Origin: Methanosarcina sp. MTP4
Lineage (GTDB): Archaea; Halobacteriota; Methanosarcinia; Methanosarcinales; Methanosarcinaceae
Direction of reading: 5' to 3'
DNA: 64,000 nucleotides
NCBI RefSeq assembly: GCF_000970045.1
Contig: NZ_CP009505.1
Coordinates: 2,814,808-2,878,807, forward strand
In this document: in pieces, positions 1-9,131 of the stretch
Position numbering within the stretch: the first letter of the stretch is position 1
How the letters are laid out: each line of letters starts with the position of its first letter
The notes under the pieces: generated by a model
What the model was told of the DNA's origin: nothing
Databases searched by the model: none
What the model saw: only the letters and a program-made list of their open reading frames with translations
Program-made: the position numbers and the translations under genes

Positions 1-1092
1 CTCCACTCCTTCTTCTTTTCCCGGCCCATTAAGATACGGATCAACAAATGAAAGGGCCAGGGACCTCATATTCTTATCCTTAATATTGGAAGCTAATTCA
101 AGGGCCTGTTCTATAGTTTCTTCTTTTCTCTGCCCCTTCAGGTATGGGATCAGCAAAGAAAGAGCCTGCACCCTCAGATACTCCGATTGAATCCCGGATG
201 CCATCTCAAGAGCTTTTTCCATAAGTATTTCATTTCCAAGCCTTTCGTTTTCAGATCCGTCATTTCCGGACCCTTCCAGATGCGGGACAAGCGAGGAAAA
301 AACCTGAAATTTTGTATCTCCATACTGGATGTAGGGAGCGAAGTCAAGGATATCTTCAATAAGTTCTTCTTTTCCAGGCCCGCTCAGGTGAGGGACAAGC
401 GAAGAGAGGACTGCGGCTCGTTCGGCTTCATCATGGATATTGGAAGCAGAGGAAAGGGCTTTTTTGATGAGCTCTTGCTTTCCCGGGCCTTCCAGATGAG
501 GGACAAGCAGGGAAAGGGCCAGGGACCTTGCATCTCCGTACTGAATCCGGGAGGCAAAGTCAAGAGTTTTTTGCATAAGTGCTTCTTTTTCCATAATTTC
601 TTCTTTGCCTGGCCCGGCTTCCAATCGCTCAGAATCCTGAACAATACTGTATTTTGCCACGAATTCTTCAAGCAACTTATTGAATTCTTCAAGCACTCCG
701 GTCTTATCAGCCGGACTCTGTTGAAAAGCTGTCATCCTCTGTTCAGCAGTCAACTTCCGTATTAGCTCTTCTTCCATAAAAACCGAAATTTCTTTAGCAA
801 AATCAGGATTCATCTCAAACGATTTCAGAACTTCCCGGACCAGGACCTGCTTTAGCTCCGGGTCGGAAGGAGCAACAACAAGGTCTCCTGCGGCTTCTTT
901 CAACTCCGGCCTTACTCTCGAACACAATTTACCCCACAATTGATTCTCAAGCTCCCAGACCTCAGGCCCTACTCTTTTGCCGGCTTCTTCAGCCGCTTTT
1001 TTAGATCCAATGACCAGATAAGGGATTACAGGTTCGATAAAATCCGTTACTGTTTGTGCTAGTTGATTCATTTTTACGTTCTGTTGCCGCAT
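1..1092 (-). CDS. alpha-solenoid (HEAT/ARM-like) repeat protein, C-terminus cut by window edge
   Basis: The frame is open from the left window edge to an ATG at 1092 (a second in-frame ATG lies at 1071), with a TAG just upstream at 1105-1107. The first 150 or so residues are a non-repetitive helical region. From about residue 155 the protein is built of units of roughly 38 residues with the pattern ALxLLVPHLEGPGKEELIxKALxxASxIxDxxxRxxALS; at least five are visible and the last runs off the window. This is the geometry of a two-helix solenoid, so a protein-binding scaffold is the best inference. No catalytic motif or signal peptide is seen. It is not closely similar to the HEAT proteins at 12.3 and 14.7 kb, whose repeat consensus differs. 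Confidence 0.75.
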   Translation of the reverse strand, partial: MRQQNVKMNQLAQTVTDFIEPVIPYLVIGSKKAAEEAGKRVGPEVWELENQLWGKLCSRVRPELKEAAGDLVVAPSDPELKQVLVREVLKSFEMNPDFAKEISVFMEEELIRKLTAEQRMTAFQQSPADKTGVLEEFNKLLEEFVAKYSIVQDSERLEAGPGKEEIMEKEALMQKTLDFASRIQYGDARSLALSLLVPHLEGPGKQELIKKALSSASNIHDEAERAAVLSSLVPHLSGPGKEELIEDILDFAPYIQYGDTKFQVFSSLVPHLEGSGNDGSENERLGNEILMEKALEMASGIQSEYLRVQALSLLIPYLKGQRKEETIEQALELASNIKDKNMRSLALSFVDPYLNGPGKEEGVE

Positions 1093-1445
1093 TGTTTCAT
1101 CCTTCTATTTAACAAAATGTTATGTCCTTCTGTTTTTGGTTGGTTCCGGAATAAAATGAGATCAGTAAGTGTAACGCCTATATCAAAATACATAATAGCA
1201 AATAAATACTTCGTTGGAACCGCCTTCTACATCCTTCATTGACCACCTAAAGAAGCTACCTTTATATGCCAGTGCCTCGGGATCTACCAGGAACCTAGCC
1301 ATTAGAATTCAAAATACCATTAAAAATAGAATAAAATCAAAAAATATATAATAAATTATTGAAATATGCCCATCTTTATTTAAATTAAAACCTGGTATAA
1401 CGGTGAAAAAAAATACACAGTCATTTGAACTCGGAGATCTCAATA
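1093..1445. other. AT-rich intergenic region between divergent genes
   Basis: This 353-bp region separates the minus-strand solenoid gene from the plus-strand secreted-protein gene. It is strongly AT-rich, with runs such as aaaaatatataataaatta at 1340-1358 that would fit archaeal TATA elements for the rightward gene. No RNA gene or conserved ORF is apparent. Confidence 0.4.
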
Positions 1446-1967
1446 ATGGCAAAAAAAGTATATTCATGGATCGCAAAACTGTCAGTAATTTTTCTCATGT
1501 TGCTCGCAGTATGTGCAGTCCCGGGGGCTGCAGGAGAGGAACTGGAATCCGGCACCTGGGCCTGCGCAAGTGATTCCTATTTGAAAGAGGTCAAATGGGA
1601 CCACTTTATAGGAATCGTATCAGAACACTACTTAGATTCGGAAGACCAGGAAAAATACGTTTTGACCCGCCCGGAAGACGGTGTTTCAAAGGAATATAAT
1701 GCATGCGATGTAGTTCCGTTACTGGATTCGGGTGTAAAGCTCGTACTCCCCCTGCAGGCTGAATATTCAACCCCTTGCGTACAAAAAACCCGCCTGGGAA
1801 TTGCCACGGCGGTAAATAAAGAAGCCGGGACCTGTGATATCTTCGTTACGTGGTCCGGAGGAGCCTGTACCGGGGAAACCCTTGAAGGAATTCCGATTTG
1901 CGAGCTTAAAAAGTGTATAGTTCACCCCGCAGGCAGGAGGATGCTCTCGGATGGGTATCTTCTATAA
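1446..1967 (+). CDS. secreted Cys-rich protein of unknown function
   Basis: The protein has 173 residues from the ATG at 1446. An in-frame TTG at 1425 also exists, but CGGAG at 1432-1436 lies about 9 bases before the ATG, and the ATG places a typical signal peptide at the N-terminus (Lys-rich start, hydrophobic stretch, small residues ending near VPGAAG). The mature part of about 150 residues contains seven cysteines spread along its length (in WACAS, NACD, TPCV, GTCD, GACT, PICE and KKCI), which suggests disulfides or metal binding outside the cell. I do not recognise the family. It stands alone between a divergent solenoid gene and a convergent membrane-protein gene. Confidence 0.7.
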   Translation: MAKKVYSWIAKLSVIFLMLLAVCAVPGAAGEELESGTWACASDSYLKEVKWDHFIGIVSEHYLDSEDQEKYVLTRPEDGVSKEYNACDVVPLLDSGVKLVLPLQAEYSTPCVQKTRLGIATAVNKEAGTCDIFVTWSGGACTGETLEGIPICELKKCIVHPAGRRMLSDGYLL

Positions 1968-2050
1968 ATCGGGTTGTTTAGAGGCGATTTCAGAACAGGT
2001 GATTCAGAAAAAACCCTCTAATTGAAAACCCCTGCCACCTGATTTCAAGC

Positions 2051-2104
2051 TCATCTTTACTCACAAACTCATCTGTACTCAAAAATTCATCTGTACTCAA
2101 AAAC
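2051..2104. repeat. 18-bp tandem repeat, 3 copies
   Basis: Three successive units of tcatctgtactcaaaaat (2051-2068, 2069-2086, 2087-2104); the second and third differ at one base and the first is more diverged. The array lies in the 3' flank of the secreted-protein gene and belongs to the widespread class of short arrays seen across this window. Confidence 0.8.
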
Positions 2105-2190
2105 TATCATTTTTTCTTCCACTACTTTCCTGCTACATTCAACGAAAAAGGTTGAGATGCATTATATTCTCACTTTCTCTTTCATTTACG

Positions 2191-2262
2191 GGAAAAGCCG
2201 CCCGCTTCGCTACGCTAGCGGCCGGTGAGAACGCCGGTACTCGAAAAGCAATCCGAAAAAAT
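2191..2262. repeat. dispersed intergenic repeat, family A, copy 1
   Basis: The segment reads ggaaaagcc, then cgcttcgct, then gagaacgccgg, then cgaaaagcaatccgaaaaa. Related segments with the same order of blocks occur at 10045-10110 and 12144-12218. It looks like a decayed non-coding repeat; no ORF is conserved among the copies. Confidence 0.5.
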
Positions 2263-2274
2263 GCTGTTCTGTCT

Positions 2275-2349
2275 TCATTCCGGCAACTGCACAGCCGGCG
2301 CCAGCACATCCTCAAGCCCTATCACTCCTGTGATATGCCCTACTTTCAT
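2275..2349 (-). pseudogene. fragment of a cupin gene (C-terminal remnant)
   Basis: Read on the minus strand, this stretch encodes 24 residues ending in EDVLAPAVQLPE and a stop. That closely matches the C-terminus of the cupin at 8535-8903 (EDVLAAVVQLPD), and the nucleotide similarity continues past the stop into the flanking atccgaaaaaa. Only the last 20 or so codons remain, directly abutting the stop of the neighbouring minus-strand gene. I read it as the tail of a lost or recombined cupin paralog. Confidence 0.6.
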
Positions 2350-3179
2350 TTTGTGCTGGCAGTATCCAGGGCGTTTAGCTTTGCTGCAGCTTCTGTAAAA
2401 AAATAGTCTCCAAAGTCATTCACTTTCCACATGGGAGCGTGGATATCCACCATGATGAAATATTTGTCTTTAGCACATTCCCCGTGAAGGCACATGAGTT
2501 CTTCACTTGATCGGGCAATGTAATAAGTGCCGCGGCGGTCAATAGGAAGAAAGGCTCCGTTACTGCTGTTGTCCCAGTATATTTCCATGTTGGCTGGCCT
2601 GCGGGCATTTTCTTTATAGCCTTCCCAGAGCCAGAACGTAACGTTTCCTATTTGCATCGGTACCGTATTCCACCCTTTCTCTGTGGTATAATAGTCCAGG
2701 ACCTGACTGGCTGCTTCGGGACTCTCCATTTCGTATATGGAATATTCAACCTCGTAATCAGTCCGGACAGAATCACTGATATACAGGATACTGGCCTGAT
2801 CCAGCACCAGGGATTCAAATTTTCCTTCGGTTTCCACATTCATAGGGTCCATCAGGAGTTTTACACGCCTTGTATCCGGGACGTTATCAAGAAATAGAGA
2901 GGCAAATTCAGGCTTGAGGACAGGCTCGGGGACCTCGCCGGAGTACAGCACAGGCTCAATGTAGACGTCTCCCTCAAGATTGGGATTTGAAGAAGAATCC
3001 TGGCTGAGTACTCCGCTCAAGAGCAGGTATAAGATAACCAGCAACAGTGAGGCAAAAATAATCAGATACGGGATATAATCTTTAAGTGTTTTACCCGGTT
3101 TTGCTCCCCTGCCACGTTCATCATTTAGGGAATTTGTGGAAGTTTCTTTTGTTTTCTCGTTTTCGGCCAAGTCGATCAC
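2346..3179 (-). CDS. membrane-anchored protein of unknown function
   Basis: The protein has 277 residues. It has a charged cytoplasmic N-terminus (1-33), one strongly hydrophobic segment at about 36-58, then a Ser/Asn-rich linker and an extracytoplasmic domain of about 200 residues. The outer domain is mixed alpha/beta in composition and has two cysteines close together (CLHGEC), which could form a disulfide. There is no lipobox and no recognisable catalytic motif, and I do not recognise the family. The start at 3179 is the first in-frame start and keeps the soluble N-terminus before the membrane segment. A cupin-gene remnant abuts its stop, and a 17-bp tandem array lies just upstream of its start. 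Confidence 0.7.
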   Translation of the reverse strand: MIDLAENEKTKETSTNSLNDERGRGAKPGKTLKDYIPYLIIFASLLLVILYLLLSGVLSQDSSSNPNLEGDVYIEPVLYSGEVPEPVLKPEFASLFLDNVPDTRRVKLLMDPMNVETEGKFESLVLDQASILYISDSVRTDYEVEYSIYEMESPEAASQVLDYYTTEKGWNTVPMQIGNVTFWLWEGYKENARRPANMEIYWDNSSNGAFLPIDRRGTYYIARSSEELMCLHGECAKDKYFIMVDIHAPMWKVNDFGDYFFTEAAAKLNALDTASTK

Positions 3180-3183
3180 TGTT

Positions 3184-3234
3184 TTAGAGATATTTGCTGG
3201 TTAGAGATATTTGCTGGTTAGAGATATTTGCCAA
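3184..3234. repeat. 17-bp tandem repeat, 3 copies
   Basis: ttagagatatttgctgg at 3184-3200 and 3201-3217 is exact; the third unit at 3218-3234 differs at its last three bases. It sits immediately upstream of the membrane-protein gene that starts at 3179, so it lies in that gene's leader or promoter. Confidence 0.85.
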
Positions 3235-3319
3235 TTAAGGGATTACCTGACGAAGTACCTGCCCATTAACTGCCCATTACCAGGCAGATCTATTGTCTAA
3301 AAATGTAATTGTTATACCG

Positions 3320-4471
3320 TTATATACTTTTCTTATTACCCGTCCCCCCGATAACTAATTCACCGAATGGTAAATTGGATATCAGGCTGACACTCAATAA
3401 ACTCAACAGAGTTGTCCCCACGAAAAGGATCGGATAAAATACCCAATTATCACTGTAAATGTTAAAATGCTCTAACTGGATAATTATCAAAGTTATGAAG
3501 AAAAAATGGACTAAATATATTCCAAAAGAATGCCTGCCCAGAGAATACATTATTGATGTCAGCAGATTTTCTCTTTTCATGATTTTACTTGATGCTTCAA
3601 AGAGAAGGAAGAAGATAAGCGGATAATATAGGACCTCGATAATTACTGGAATGATAAAATATAGGGTTGACATGGAATAAAAGGAATCAAAACCTTTTAC
3701 GTAATACCCGAAGCCAACTATCCAGAAAAATGAGATAATTATTGTGATGAGGGCTAAAATCAAAAGTAATATGACTTTATATTTTTTTATTGATTCCATG
3801 TAAGCATATACAAAATGAAAATTCTTACTAACATAGATTCCTAAAACGAAGTAAAAAAGATACGGAATAAAGATCCTTTTTGCCAGATATATGAATAATG
3901 GCTCGTATCCACCGGTTTCAATAATGAGTGCCGATATGGACCATGTAACCTGGATAATTAATGAAAGCATCAGAAAAGTAAAGAGGTTATTCCGCTCATC
4001 AAAATGGCTGTAAATACATATTATAACCGGATAGAAAATATAAAAGCCCGTTATGGTTAAAAAAAACCACATATGAATAGCGCTATTTGCCGTAAGTATT
4101 TTTAAAATAATTTCCGAAAACGACGGAAGGTTATTGGATAGAATCGCAAAGAATGAAATATATAAAATTGAAAATAGAAGATATTGTGGGATAATTGATA
4201 TCACTCTTTTTTTATAGAATTCCTTTACCGAAAAGAGCCCGTAATATTTATTTGACAATACAAACCCTGATATGAAAATGAAAAGAGGAACCCCATACTG
4301 GGAAAAAACATCAATGAACAGGTTAAATATTACCAGGGAATTTAAATAGAATATTTTTGAGAAGTTTGTGGACGAGTGAATTGCTATTACTGCTAAGATT
4401 GCAAAGCCTCTTAAAAAATCAATTTCCCTTATCCGGGTGTTCTGGAATGAATTGTTAGCATTATTTTTCAT
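3320..4471 (-). CDS. acyltransferase 3 family membrane protein
   Basis: The protein has 383 residues from the ATG at 4471, which is preceded by AAGGAA at good spacing; an in-frame ATG at 4495 lacks such a site. The N-terminal motif IDFLRGFAILAVIAIHSS, with the Arg and His of the first membrane segment, is the signature of acyltransferase family 3 (OatA/WecH-like). About ten hydrophobic segments follow. Family members transfer acetyl or other acyl groups to surface sugars, so a role in modifying envelope glycans is likely, but the substrate cannot be read from the sequence. The coding region is notably more AT-rich than the core genes further right, which would fit acquisition by transfer. It is monocistronic. 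Confidence 0.85.
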   Translation of the reverse strand: MKNNANNSFQNTRIREIDFLRGFAILAVIAIHSSTNFSKIFYLNSLVIFNLFIDVFSQYGVPLFIFISGFVLSNKYYGLFSVKEFYKKRVISIIPQYLLFSILYISFFAILSNNLPSFSEIILKILTANSAIHMWFFLTITGFYIFYPVIICIYSHFDERNNLFTFLMLSLIIQVTWSISALIIETGGYEPLFIYLAKRIFIPYLFYFVLGIYVSKNFHFVYAYMESIKKYKVILLLILALITIIISFFWIVGFGYYVKGFDSFYSMSTLYFIIPVIIEVLYYPLIFFLLFEASSKIMKRENLLTSIMYSLGRHSFGIYLVHFFFITLIIIQLEHFNIYSDNWVFYPILFVGTTLLSLLSVSLISNLPFGELVIGGTGNKKSI

Positions 4472-4920
4472 AATTTCCTTCCATATACCCTTCATACTAA
4501 AATTTTTATTTGAAACTTATTTAAAACTTATTTGAAAATGAATTTTACAAAAAATTTACTTCAGGTCCTAAATATAACATCCCGATCACTGTTAATAAAA
4601 AATTAACATTAAAAATTGGCATTAGGACTTAACATTTTATAAATAATTTTCTGCAAGTTATATAATAAAATTGCAATCTGAAATGAGGATTTGCGATTTA
4701 GAGATTTAGAAGCTTTTCTGGTAAACATATGTTAATTTATTTAGTCCTGTACATGTACTATTTTTATAATTGAAGAGTAATAACTCTTTAATACATTTAT
4801 TATAGATATAGAGTGACAATTACATTTAAACACATGTGTATAAGGTAGTAAAGTATAAAAACAATATTTACTTTTTTATAATTTTTTTACTATGTACTAA
4901 AACAAATGGGTGGAAAAAAA
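4472..4920. other. AT-rich divergent intergenic region with promoters
   Basis: This 449-bp region is highly AT-rich, between the divergent acyltransferase and collagen-like genes. Several TATA-like stretches are present, for example ttttataaataattt near 4635 and agtataaaaacaat near 4853. No ORF or RNA gene is evident. Confidence 0.4.
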
Positions 4921-6309
4921 ATGAAAACGTGCAAAGGAAAAATTTTAGCTTTCCTTATGGCTTTTATAATGATATCCTCGATTCCGGGCCTGGCAGCTGC
5001 CCAGGCTCATGAACAGGATGGCAAAGATACGAATACACATTCGACCTTTGAGAACTGGTGGCTCGGGGTTCTTGGGATACAGACGAAAATAAGTAATATA
5101 GAAGAGCAGATTGCTAATCAGCAAGAACAAATAGACAACTTAGCCCAAGTTCTCGGTTCGGAAGAAACTCCGGGAACAGAAGAACAGGATCAACTAAATC
5201 AGGAAGGTATAGTAGGGCCACAAGGACCTGCAGGACCACAAGGTGAACAGGGACCGCAGGGTGAGAAAGGCGAAAAGGGTTCAAAAGGTAGTCGAGGTAG
5301 TGAAGGACCAGTAGGACCGCAAGGTGAGCAGGGACCAGCAGGACCGCAAGGTGAGCAGGGACCAAAAGGAGACACTGGTGACCAAGGACCAGCAGGACCG
5401 CAAGGTGAGCAGGGACCAGCAGGACCGCAAGGTGAGCAGGGACCGGCAGGACCACAAGGTGAGCAGGGACCAGCAGGACCGCAAGGTGAGCAGGGACCAG
5501 CAGGACCGCAAGGTGAGCAGGGACCAGCAGGACCGCAAGGAGAACAGGGACCGGTAGGACCACAAGGTGAACAGGGACCAAAAGGAGACACTGGTGACCA
5601 AGGACCAGTAGGACCGCAAGGTGAGCAGGGACCGGCAGGACCGGTGGGGCCACAAGGATTACCTGGAGCTGATGGTGCAGACGGTATTTCAAGCTGGGAC
5701 CTGAATGAAAATGGGATAGCTGATCCGGAAGAAGATATTAACGGAGACGGTGTGATAAACGTTTCCGATGCTCAGGGACCGAGAGGAATTTCATGCTGGG
5801 ACCTGAATGAAAACGGGATAGCTGATCCGGAAGAAGACATTAACGAAGACGGTGTAGTAAATGTCTTTGATGCCCGTGATAACAACACACATAGGTTATA
5901 TACAACATATACTGGAGGTAGCCAACCTTTCGATAATAGGCAACCCTATTTAGGAGTTAATTACATCATTGCACTTGTTGGGGTGTTCCCAAGCCGAAGT
6001 TCAGAACCCTTTATAGGTGAAATTAGAATGTTCGCAGGAAATTTTGCTCCTCGAGGCTGGGCTTTCTGTGATGGGCAACTTCTTCCCATTTCACAAAACA
6101 CGGCTCTCTTCTCTATCCTGGGTACGACCTACGGCGGAGACGGCCGAACCACTTTCGGATTGCCTGACCTTCGCGGCCGTGTGCCGGTACATGCGGGATC
6201 AGGACCTGGCCTCTCAACTGTAAGGCTTGGAGATACAGGTGGAGCAGAAACTGTAACTCTATCTCAGGCACAGATGCCAAGTCATAACCACACCATTCCT
6301 GAGGTATAA
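4921..6309 (+). CDS. secreted collagen-like protein with Ca-binding repeats and phage tail-collar domain
   Basis: The protein has 462 residues from the ATG at 4921; GGTGG at 4909-4913 is the likely ribosome-binding site, so the in-frame ATG at 4906 is less likely. Domains in order are: signal peptide (about 1-28); a short helical, coiled-coil-like stretch rich in Gln/Glu (about 45-75); about 52 uninterrupted Gly-X-Y triplets (about 99-254), mostly GPAGPQGEQ; two dockerin/EF-hand-like segments ([20 protein letters not shown] and its second copy with CWDLNENG); and a tail-collar domain of the microcystin-dependent-protein type ([23 protein letters not shown]). It stops soon after MPSHNH, so the usual collar-protein tail is missing. 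Collagen stretches in such proteins form trimers, so a surface fibre or adhesin is the likely role. A strong terminator follows. Confidence 0.85.
   Translation: MKTCKGKILAFLMAFIMISSIPGLAAAQAHEQDGKDTNTHSTFENWWLGVLGIQTKISNIEEQIANQQEQIDNLAQVLGSEETPGTEEQDQLNQEGIVGPQGPAGPQGEQGPQGEKGEKGSKGSRGSEGPVGPQGEQGPAGPQGEQGPKGDTGDQGPAGPQGEQGPAGPQGEQGPAGPQGEQGPAGPQGEQGPAGPQGEQGPAGPQGEQGPVGPQGEQGPKGDTGDQGPVGPQGEQGPAGPVGPQGLPGADGADGISSWDLNENGIADPEEDINGDGVINVSDAQGPRGISCWDLNENGIADPEEDINEDGVVNVFDARDNNTHRLYTTYTGGSQPFDNRQPYLGVNYIIALVGVFPSRSSEPFIGEIRMFAGNFAPRGWAFCDGQLLPISQNTALFSILGTTYGGDGRTTFGLPDLRGRVPVHAGSGPGLSTVRLGDTGGAETVTLSQAQMPSHNHTIPEV
5215..5672. repeat. 27-bp coding tandem repeat (Gly-X-Y region)
   Basis: The collagen region is encoded by near-identical 27-bp units such as ggaccagcaggaccgcaagg followed by tgagcag, most regular at 5380-5560. 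High identity at the DNA level points to recent expansion or contraction by slippage or recombination, so the length of the collagen stalk is likely to vary between strains. Confidence 0.85.
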
Positions 6310-6312
6310 ATC

Positions 6313-6351
6313 GGTTCCTCCCCGCAGGAACCTTTTTCCCCTTTCTTTTTT
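6313..6351 (+). terminator. hairpin plus T-run terminator after the collagen-like gene
   Basis: A perfect 7-bp stem GGTTCCT / AGGAACC (6313-6319 and 6326-6332) with a 6-nt loop is followed by TTTTTCCCCTTTCTTTTTT. Its position 3 bases after the stop codon fits transcription termination before the subtilase gene. Confidence 0.75.
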
Positions 6352-6372
6352 ACATACAATCACTTGGGTAAC

Positions 6373-8463
6373 ATGAAGTTAATAGCCTTAATATTCATCA
6401 TAATTTCCTTAATAATCGGAACGGCAGTATTTCAGGGTATGTCCGGGAACGGCAATTTAGAGAATACCGTTGATGAAACTAAAATAAATCTGAATAATGA
6501 AATTGGTAGGGATTTGAACGATGAAGTTAGAAGCGATTTGAACGATGAAAATTCGGTATCCGATCACATAGTTAATCTTGCTCGAATCCCTGATGACCCT
6601 TATTTTAACAGGTCGTGGAGTTTGCATAATATGGGGCAGACCGGGGGTGTCCCTAATGCTGACATCGATGCTCCGGAAGCCTGGGGATTGCAAACAGGAA
6701 GCAATAATGCAGTAATAATTGCGGTTATTGATACAGGAGTTGACTACACCCATCCGGACCTTGCCGCTAACATCTGGACAAATCCCGGAGAAATTCCCGG
6801 CAATGGGATAGACGATGACCTGAACGGTTTTGTTGATGATGTCCACGGCTGGGACTTTGCAAACAATGACAATGACCCCTATGACGACGATTACACAGGG
6901 CATGGAACACACTGTGCGGGAATAATAGGAGCCTCAGGCAACAATAGCGCCGGGATAGCAGGCGTCAACTGGAATGTAAAAATAATGCCGCTCAAATTTT
7001 TTGATAGCAATGGGTTCGGCACAACAGATGATGCTATAAGTTGCATAAAGTACGCAACCATGATGGGCGCAGATATAATAAGCAACAGCTGGGGAGAGCT
7101 CGAATATAACCGGGACTTGAAAGATGCCATATCGACTGCCAATGATTCAGGGATATTATTCGTTACATCTGCAGGTGATTATAGGCTTGATACCGACCAT
7201 TCACCATATTACCCTGCAAGCTATGACGTTCCCTGCATAGTTTCGGTTGCTGCAACAGATCACAATGATCAGCTGTCTTTTTTATCCAACTACGGAGCTT
7301 CATCAGTAGATTTAGGTGCTCCAGGAGTTGAAATTTATTCAACCGCCCCCGGAAATTCCTATGCATATAACAGCGGCTCCTCCATGGCAGTTCCACATGT
7401 AGCCGGCGTCGCCGGGCTGATCAAAGCCCGGGATCCCGAACTCTCCTGTGAAGAGTTAAAAGAAAAGTTACTGGCGGCAGTAGACCCGATCCCGTCCCTG
7501 GAAGAAAAAACAGTTACGGGGGGAAGGCTAAATGCCTATAATTGCCTGGAAGCCGATTCCGTTCCTCCTTCCGAAGCCGCCAGCCTAACCGTTGTTAACA
7601 GGACGTTTTATTCCGTAACCCTGGCATGGACGGCTAGCGGAGATGACGGAAACGCCGGGATTGCAAAACTGTATGATATCAGGTATTCTACGTCTCCCCT
7701 CACCGATCTGAACTGGAATTCGGCAATAAAAGTATCAGGAGAGCCGAAACCACAAAGAGCGGGCTCTTCCGAGACATTTAAAGTGACAGGACTTTTGAAC
7801 AGGAGCACCTTTAACAGCACAACCTATTACTTTGGAATTAAAGTGATCGACAATGCAGGCAATCCTTCAAAGTTATCGGAAGTATCCGAAACGACAACAA
7901 CTCCGGTAATAGTATTTCAGGACACCATGGAAAACGGAATAGGAGGATGGACGCATTCGGGAGCCGGGGACAACTGGGAATACGGAAGTCCGACATCAGG
8001 CCCCGGATGTGCCTGTTCGGGCTCCAATGTGTGGGCAACCAACCTTTCAGGGAATTACGGAACAGAGTCCATGAACGCTTCACTGGTATCCCCTCAAATC
8101 AACCTGAGTGGAATCAGGTCAGCGCAGTTAACATTCCAGCATTTTTACAACACAGACACAGGATATGATGGGGCAATTGTCGAAATATCCAGTGACGGTG
8201 GCAGTTCCTGGACACAGGTAACACCATCCGGAGGATACCCGGCGATTATAGATGACAGCAATGGCAACCCACTCGGTCCGGTTCCTGCCTATAGCAGTTA
8301 TACCGGCGCCAGATGGCATGAAGCCGTTTTCGACATTTCAGCATTTGACAGAAAAAACGTAAAGATCCGGTTCAGGTTCGGAACTGACAGAGCAATCAGC
8401 AGGTTTTCCGGCTGGTATATCGATGATGTAGTTGTAAGAGGGGAAATTCTCGGGAATAAATAA
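6373..8463 (+). CDS. secreted subtilisin-like serine protease (S8) with FnIII and jelly-roll domains
   Basis: The protein has 696 residues from the ATG at 6373. Residues 1-20 are a signal peptide or anchor, and 25-65 form an Asn/Asp-rich linker. The peptidase S8 domain follows, with Asp120 in VIDTGVDYTHPDL, His177 in GHGTHCAGI, the oxyanion Asn in SNSWGE, and Ser337 in GSSMAVPHVAG. A fibronectin-III-like domain (about 396-512) and a C-terminal beta-sandwich (about 515-693, with FQDTMENGIGGWTH at its start and SGWYIDDVVVRG at its end) resemble the substrate-binding or carbohydrate-binding modules of secreted proteases. It should act outside the cell. It lies downstream of the collagen-like gene in the same direction and about 2.3 kb before a serpin. 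Confidence 0.92.
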   Translation: MKLIALIFIIISLIIGTAVFQGMSGNGNLENTVDETKINLNNEIGRDLNDEVRSDLNDENSVSDHIVNLARIPDDPYFNRSWSLHNMGQTGGVPNADIDAPEAWGLQTGSNNAVIIAVIDTGVDYTHPDLAANIWTNPGEIPGNGIDDDLNGFVDDVHGWDFANNDNDPYDDDYTGHGTHCAGIIGASGNNSAGIAGVNWNVKIMPLKFFDSNGFGTTDDAISCIKYATMMGADIISNSWGELEYNRDLKDAISTANDSGILFVTSAGDYRLDTDHSPYYPASYDVPCIVSVAATDHNDQLSFLSNYGASSVDLGAPGVEIYSTAPGNSYAYNSGSSMAVPHVAGVAGLIKARDPELSCEELKEKLLAAVDPIPSLEEKTVTGGRLNAYNCLEADSVPPSEAASLTVVNRTFYSVTLAWTASGDDGNAGIAKLYDIRYSTSPLTDLNWNSAIKVSGEPKPQRAGSSETFKVTGLLNRSTFNSTTYYFGIKVIDNAGNPSKLSEVSETTTTPVIVFQDTMENGIGGWTHSGAGDNWEYGSPTSGPGCACSGSNVWATNLSGNYGTESMNASLVSPQINLSGIRSAQLTFQHFYNTDTGYDGAIVEISSDGGSSWTQVTPSGGYPAIIDDSNGNPLGPVPAYSSYTGARWHEAVFDISAFDRKNVKIRFRFGTDRAISRFSGWYIDDVVVRGEILGNK

Positions 8464-8534
8464 CAGCCCGGTCTCAGGAGACATCCAGGCCTCCCAAATT
8501 CCCACCATCAATCCGAAAAAACACAGCTATGTCT

Positions 8535-8903
8535 TCAGTCCGGCAGCTGCACAACCGCAGCCAGCACATCCTCATCCCCTATTACTCTGCTGACGTGTCC
8601 TTTTCCTCCCGTATCCTCAAGCTGCACAATGCTGCCGGCCCCGAATCTGCGCATTTCCCCATCACTCACTCCGACTTCTATTTCCCCGGAAAGGAAGAAG
8701 AAAAACTGGTGATGCGGAGTCGGGTGCCAGTCCCCGAACCAGCCAGCCGGAAACCGGCAGAAAGCGAACTGCGATGCCTGGCGGAAAGACGAAAGGAAAA
8801 GCGGAGGAGCCGGAGGGGAAAAATCGACTTCTGCAAATTCAATATCCCTGTCCTCAAAATATGACATGCCGTCAGAATCCGAATATACACGAGTGTACTC
8901 CAT
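8535..8903 (-). CDS. cupin-domain protein
   Basis: The protein has 122 residues. The start is set by GGGAGGT about 8 bases before the ATG at 8903; an upstream in-frame ATG overlaps that site. The small single-domain cupin has a metal-binding-like stretch GDWHPTPHHQFFFFLSGEIEVGVSDG and a second motif around GAGSIVQLEDTGGKGH, so the usual His/His/Glu...His ligand pattern is plausible. Small cupins of this kind bind a metal and an unknown small ligand; the substrate is not known. The end of a second copy of this gene is found at 2275-2349. It is convergent with the subtilase gene and divergent from the AIM24 gene. Confidence 0.8.
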   Translation of the reverse strand: MEYTRVYSDSDGMSYFEDRDIEFAEVDFSPPAPPLFLSSFRQASQFAFCRFPAGWFGDWHPTPHHQFFFFLSGEIEVGVSDGEMRRFGAGSIVQLEDTGGKGHVSRVIGDEDVLAAVVQLPD

Positions 8904-9131
8904 ACAAAACAGACCTCCCATTTTTATGTTTATGAGGAAAGGATATAACCCTTTCCTAAGAAACCGGTATGCTGGTATTGGGGAGGGTATGGACCGTAAT
9001 AGAGAATAGGAGAACCGGGTTCACAGCACAATTAACAAAGCGCCACGAATGAACCATAATTTTTTACATATGTAAAACTATTTTAATATATCAAATAACT
9101 AATAGAGTGAAACTCTTAATGAGGTTTGCCG

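Noticed and set aside
2152-2406. 84-codon plus-strand frame
   Set aside because: It runs through a dispersed repeat, a cupin-gene remnant on the other strand and the end of a real minus-strand gene.
5114-5692. Several long antisense frames across the collagen-like gene
   Set aside because: They are translations of the 27-bp GC-rich repeat in other frames, with Pro/Cys- or Leu/Val-only composition and no domain.
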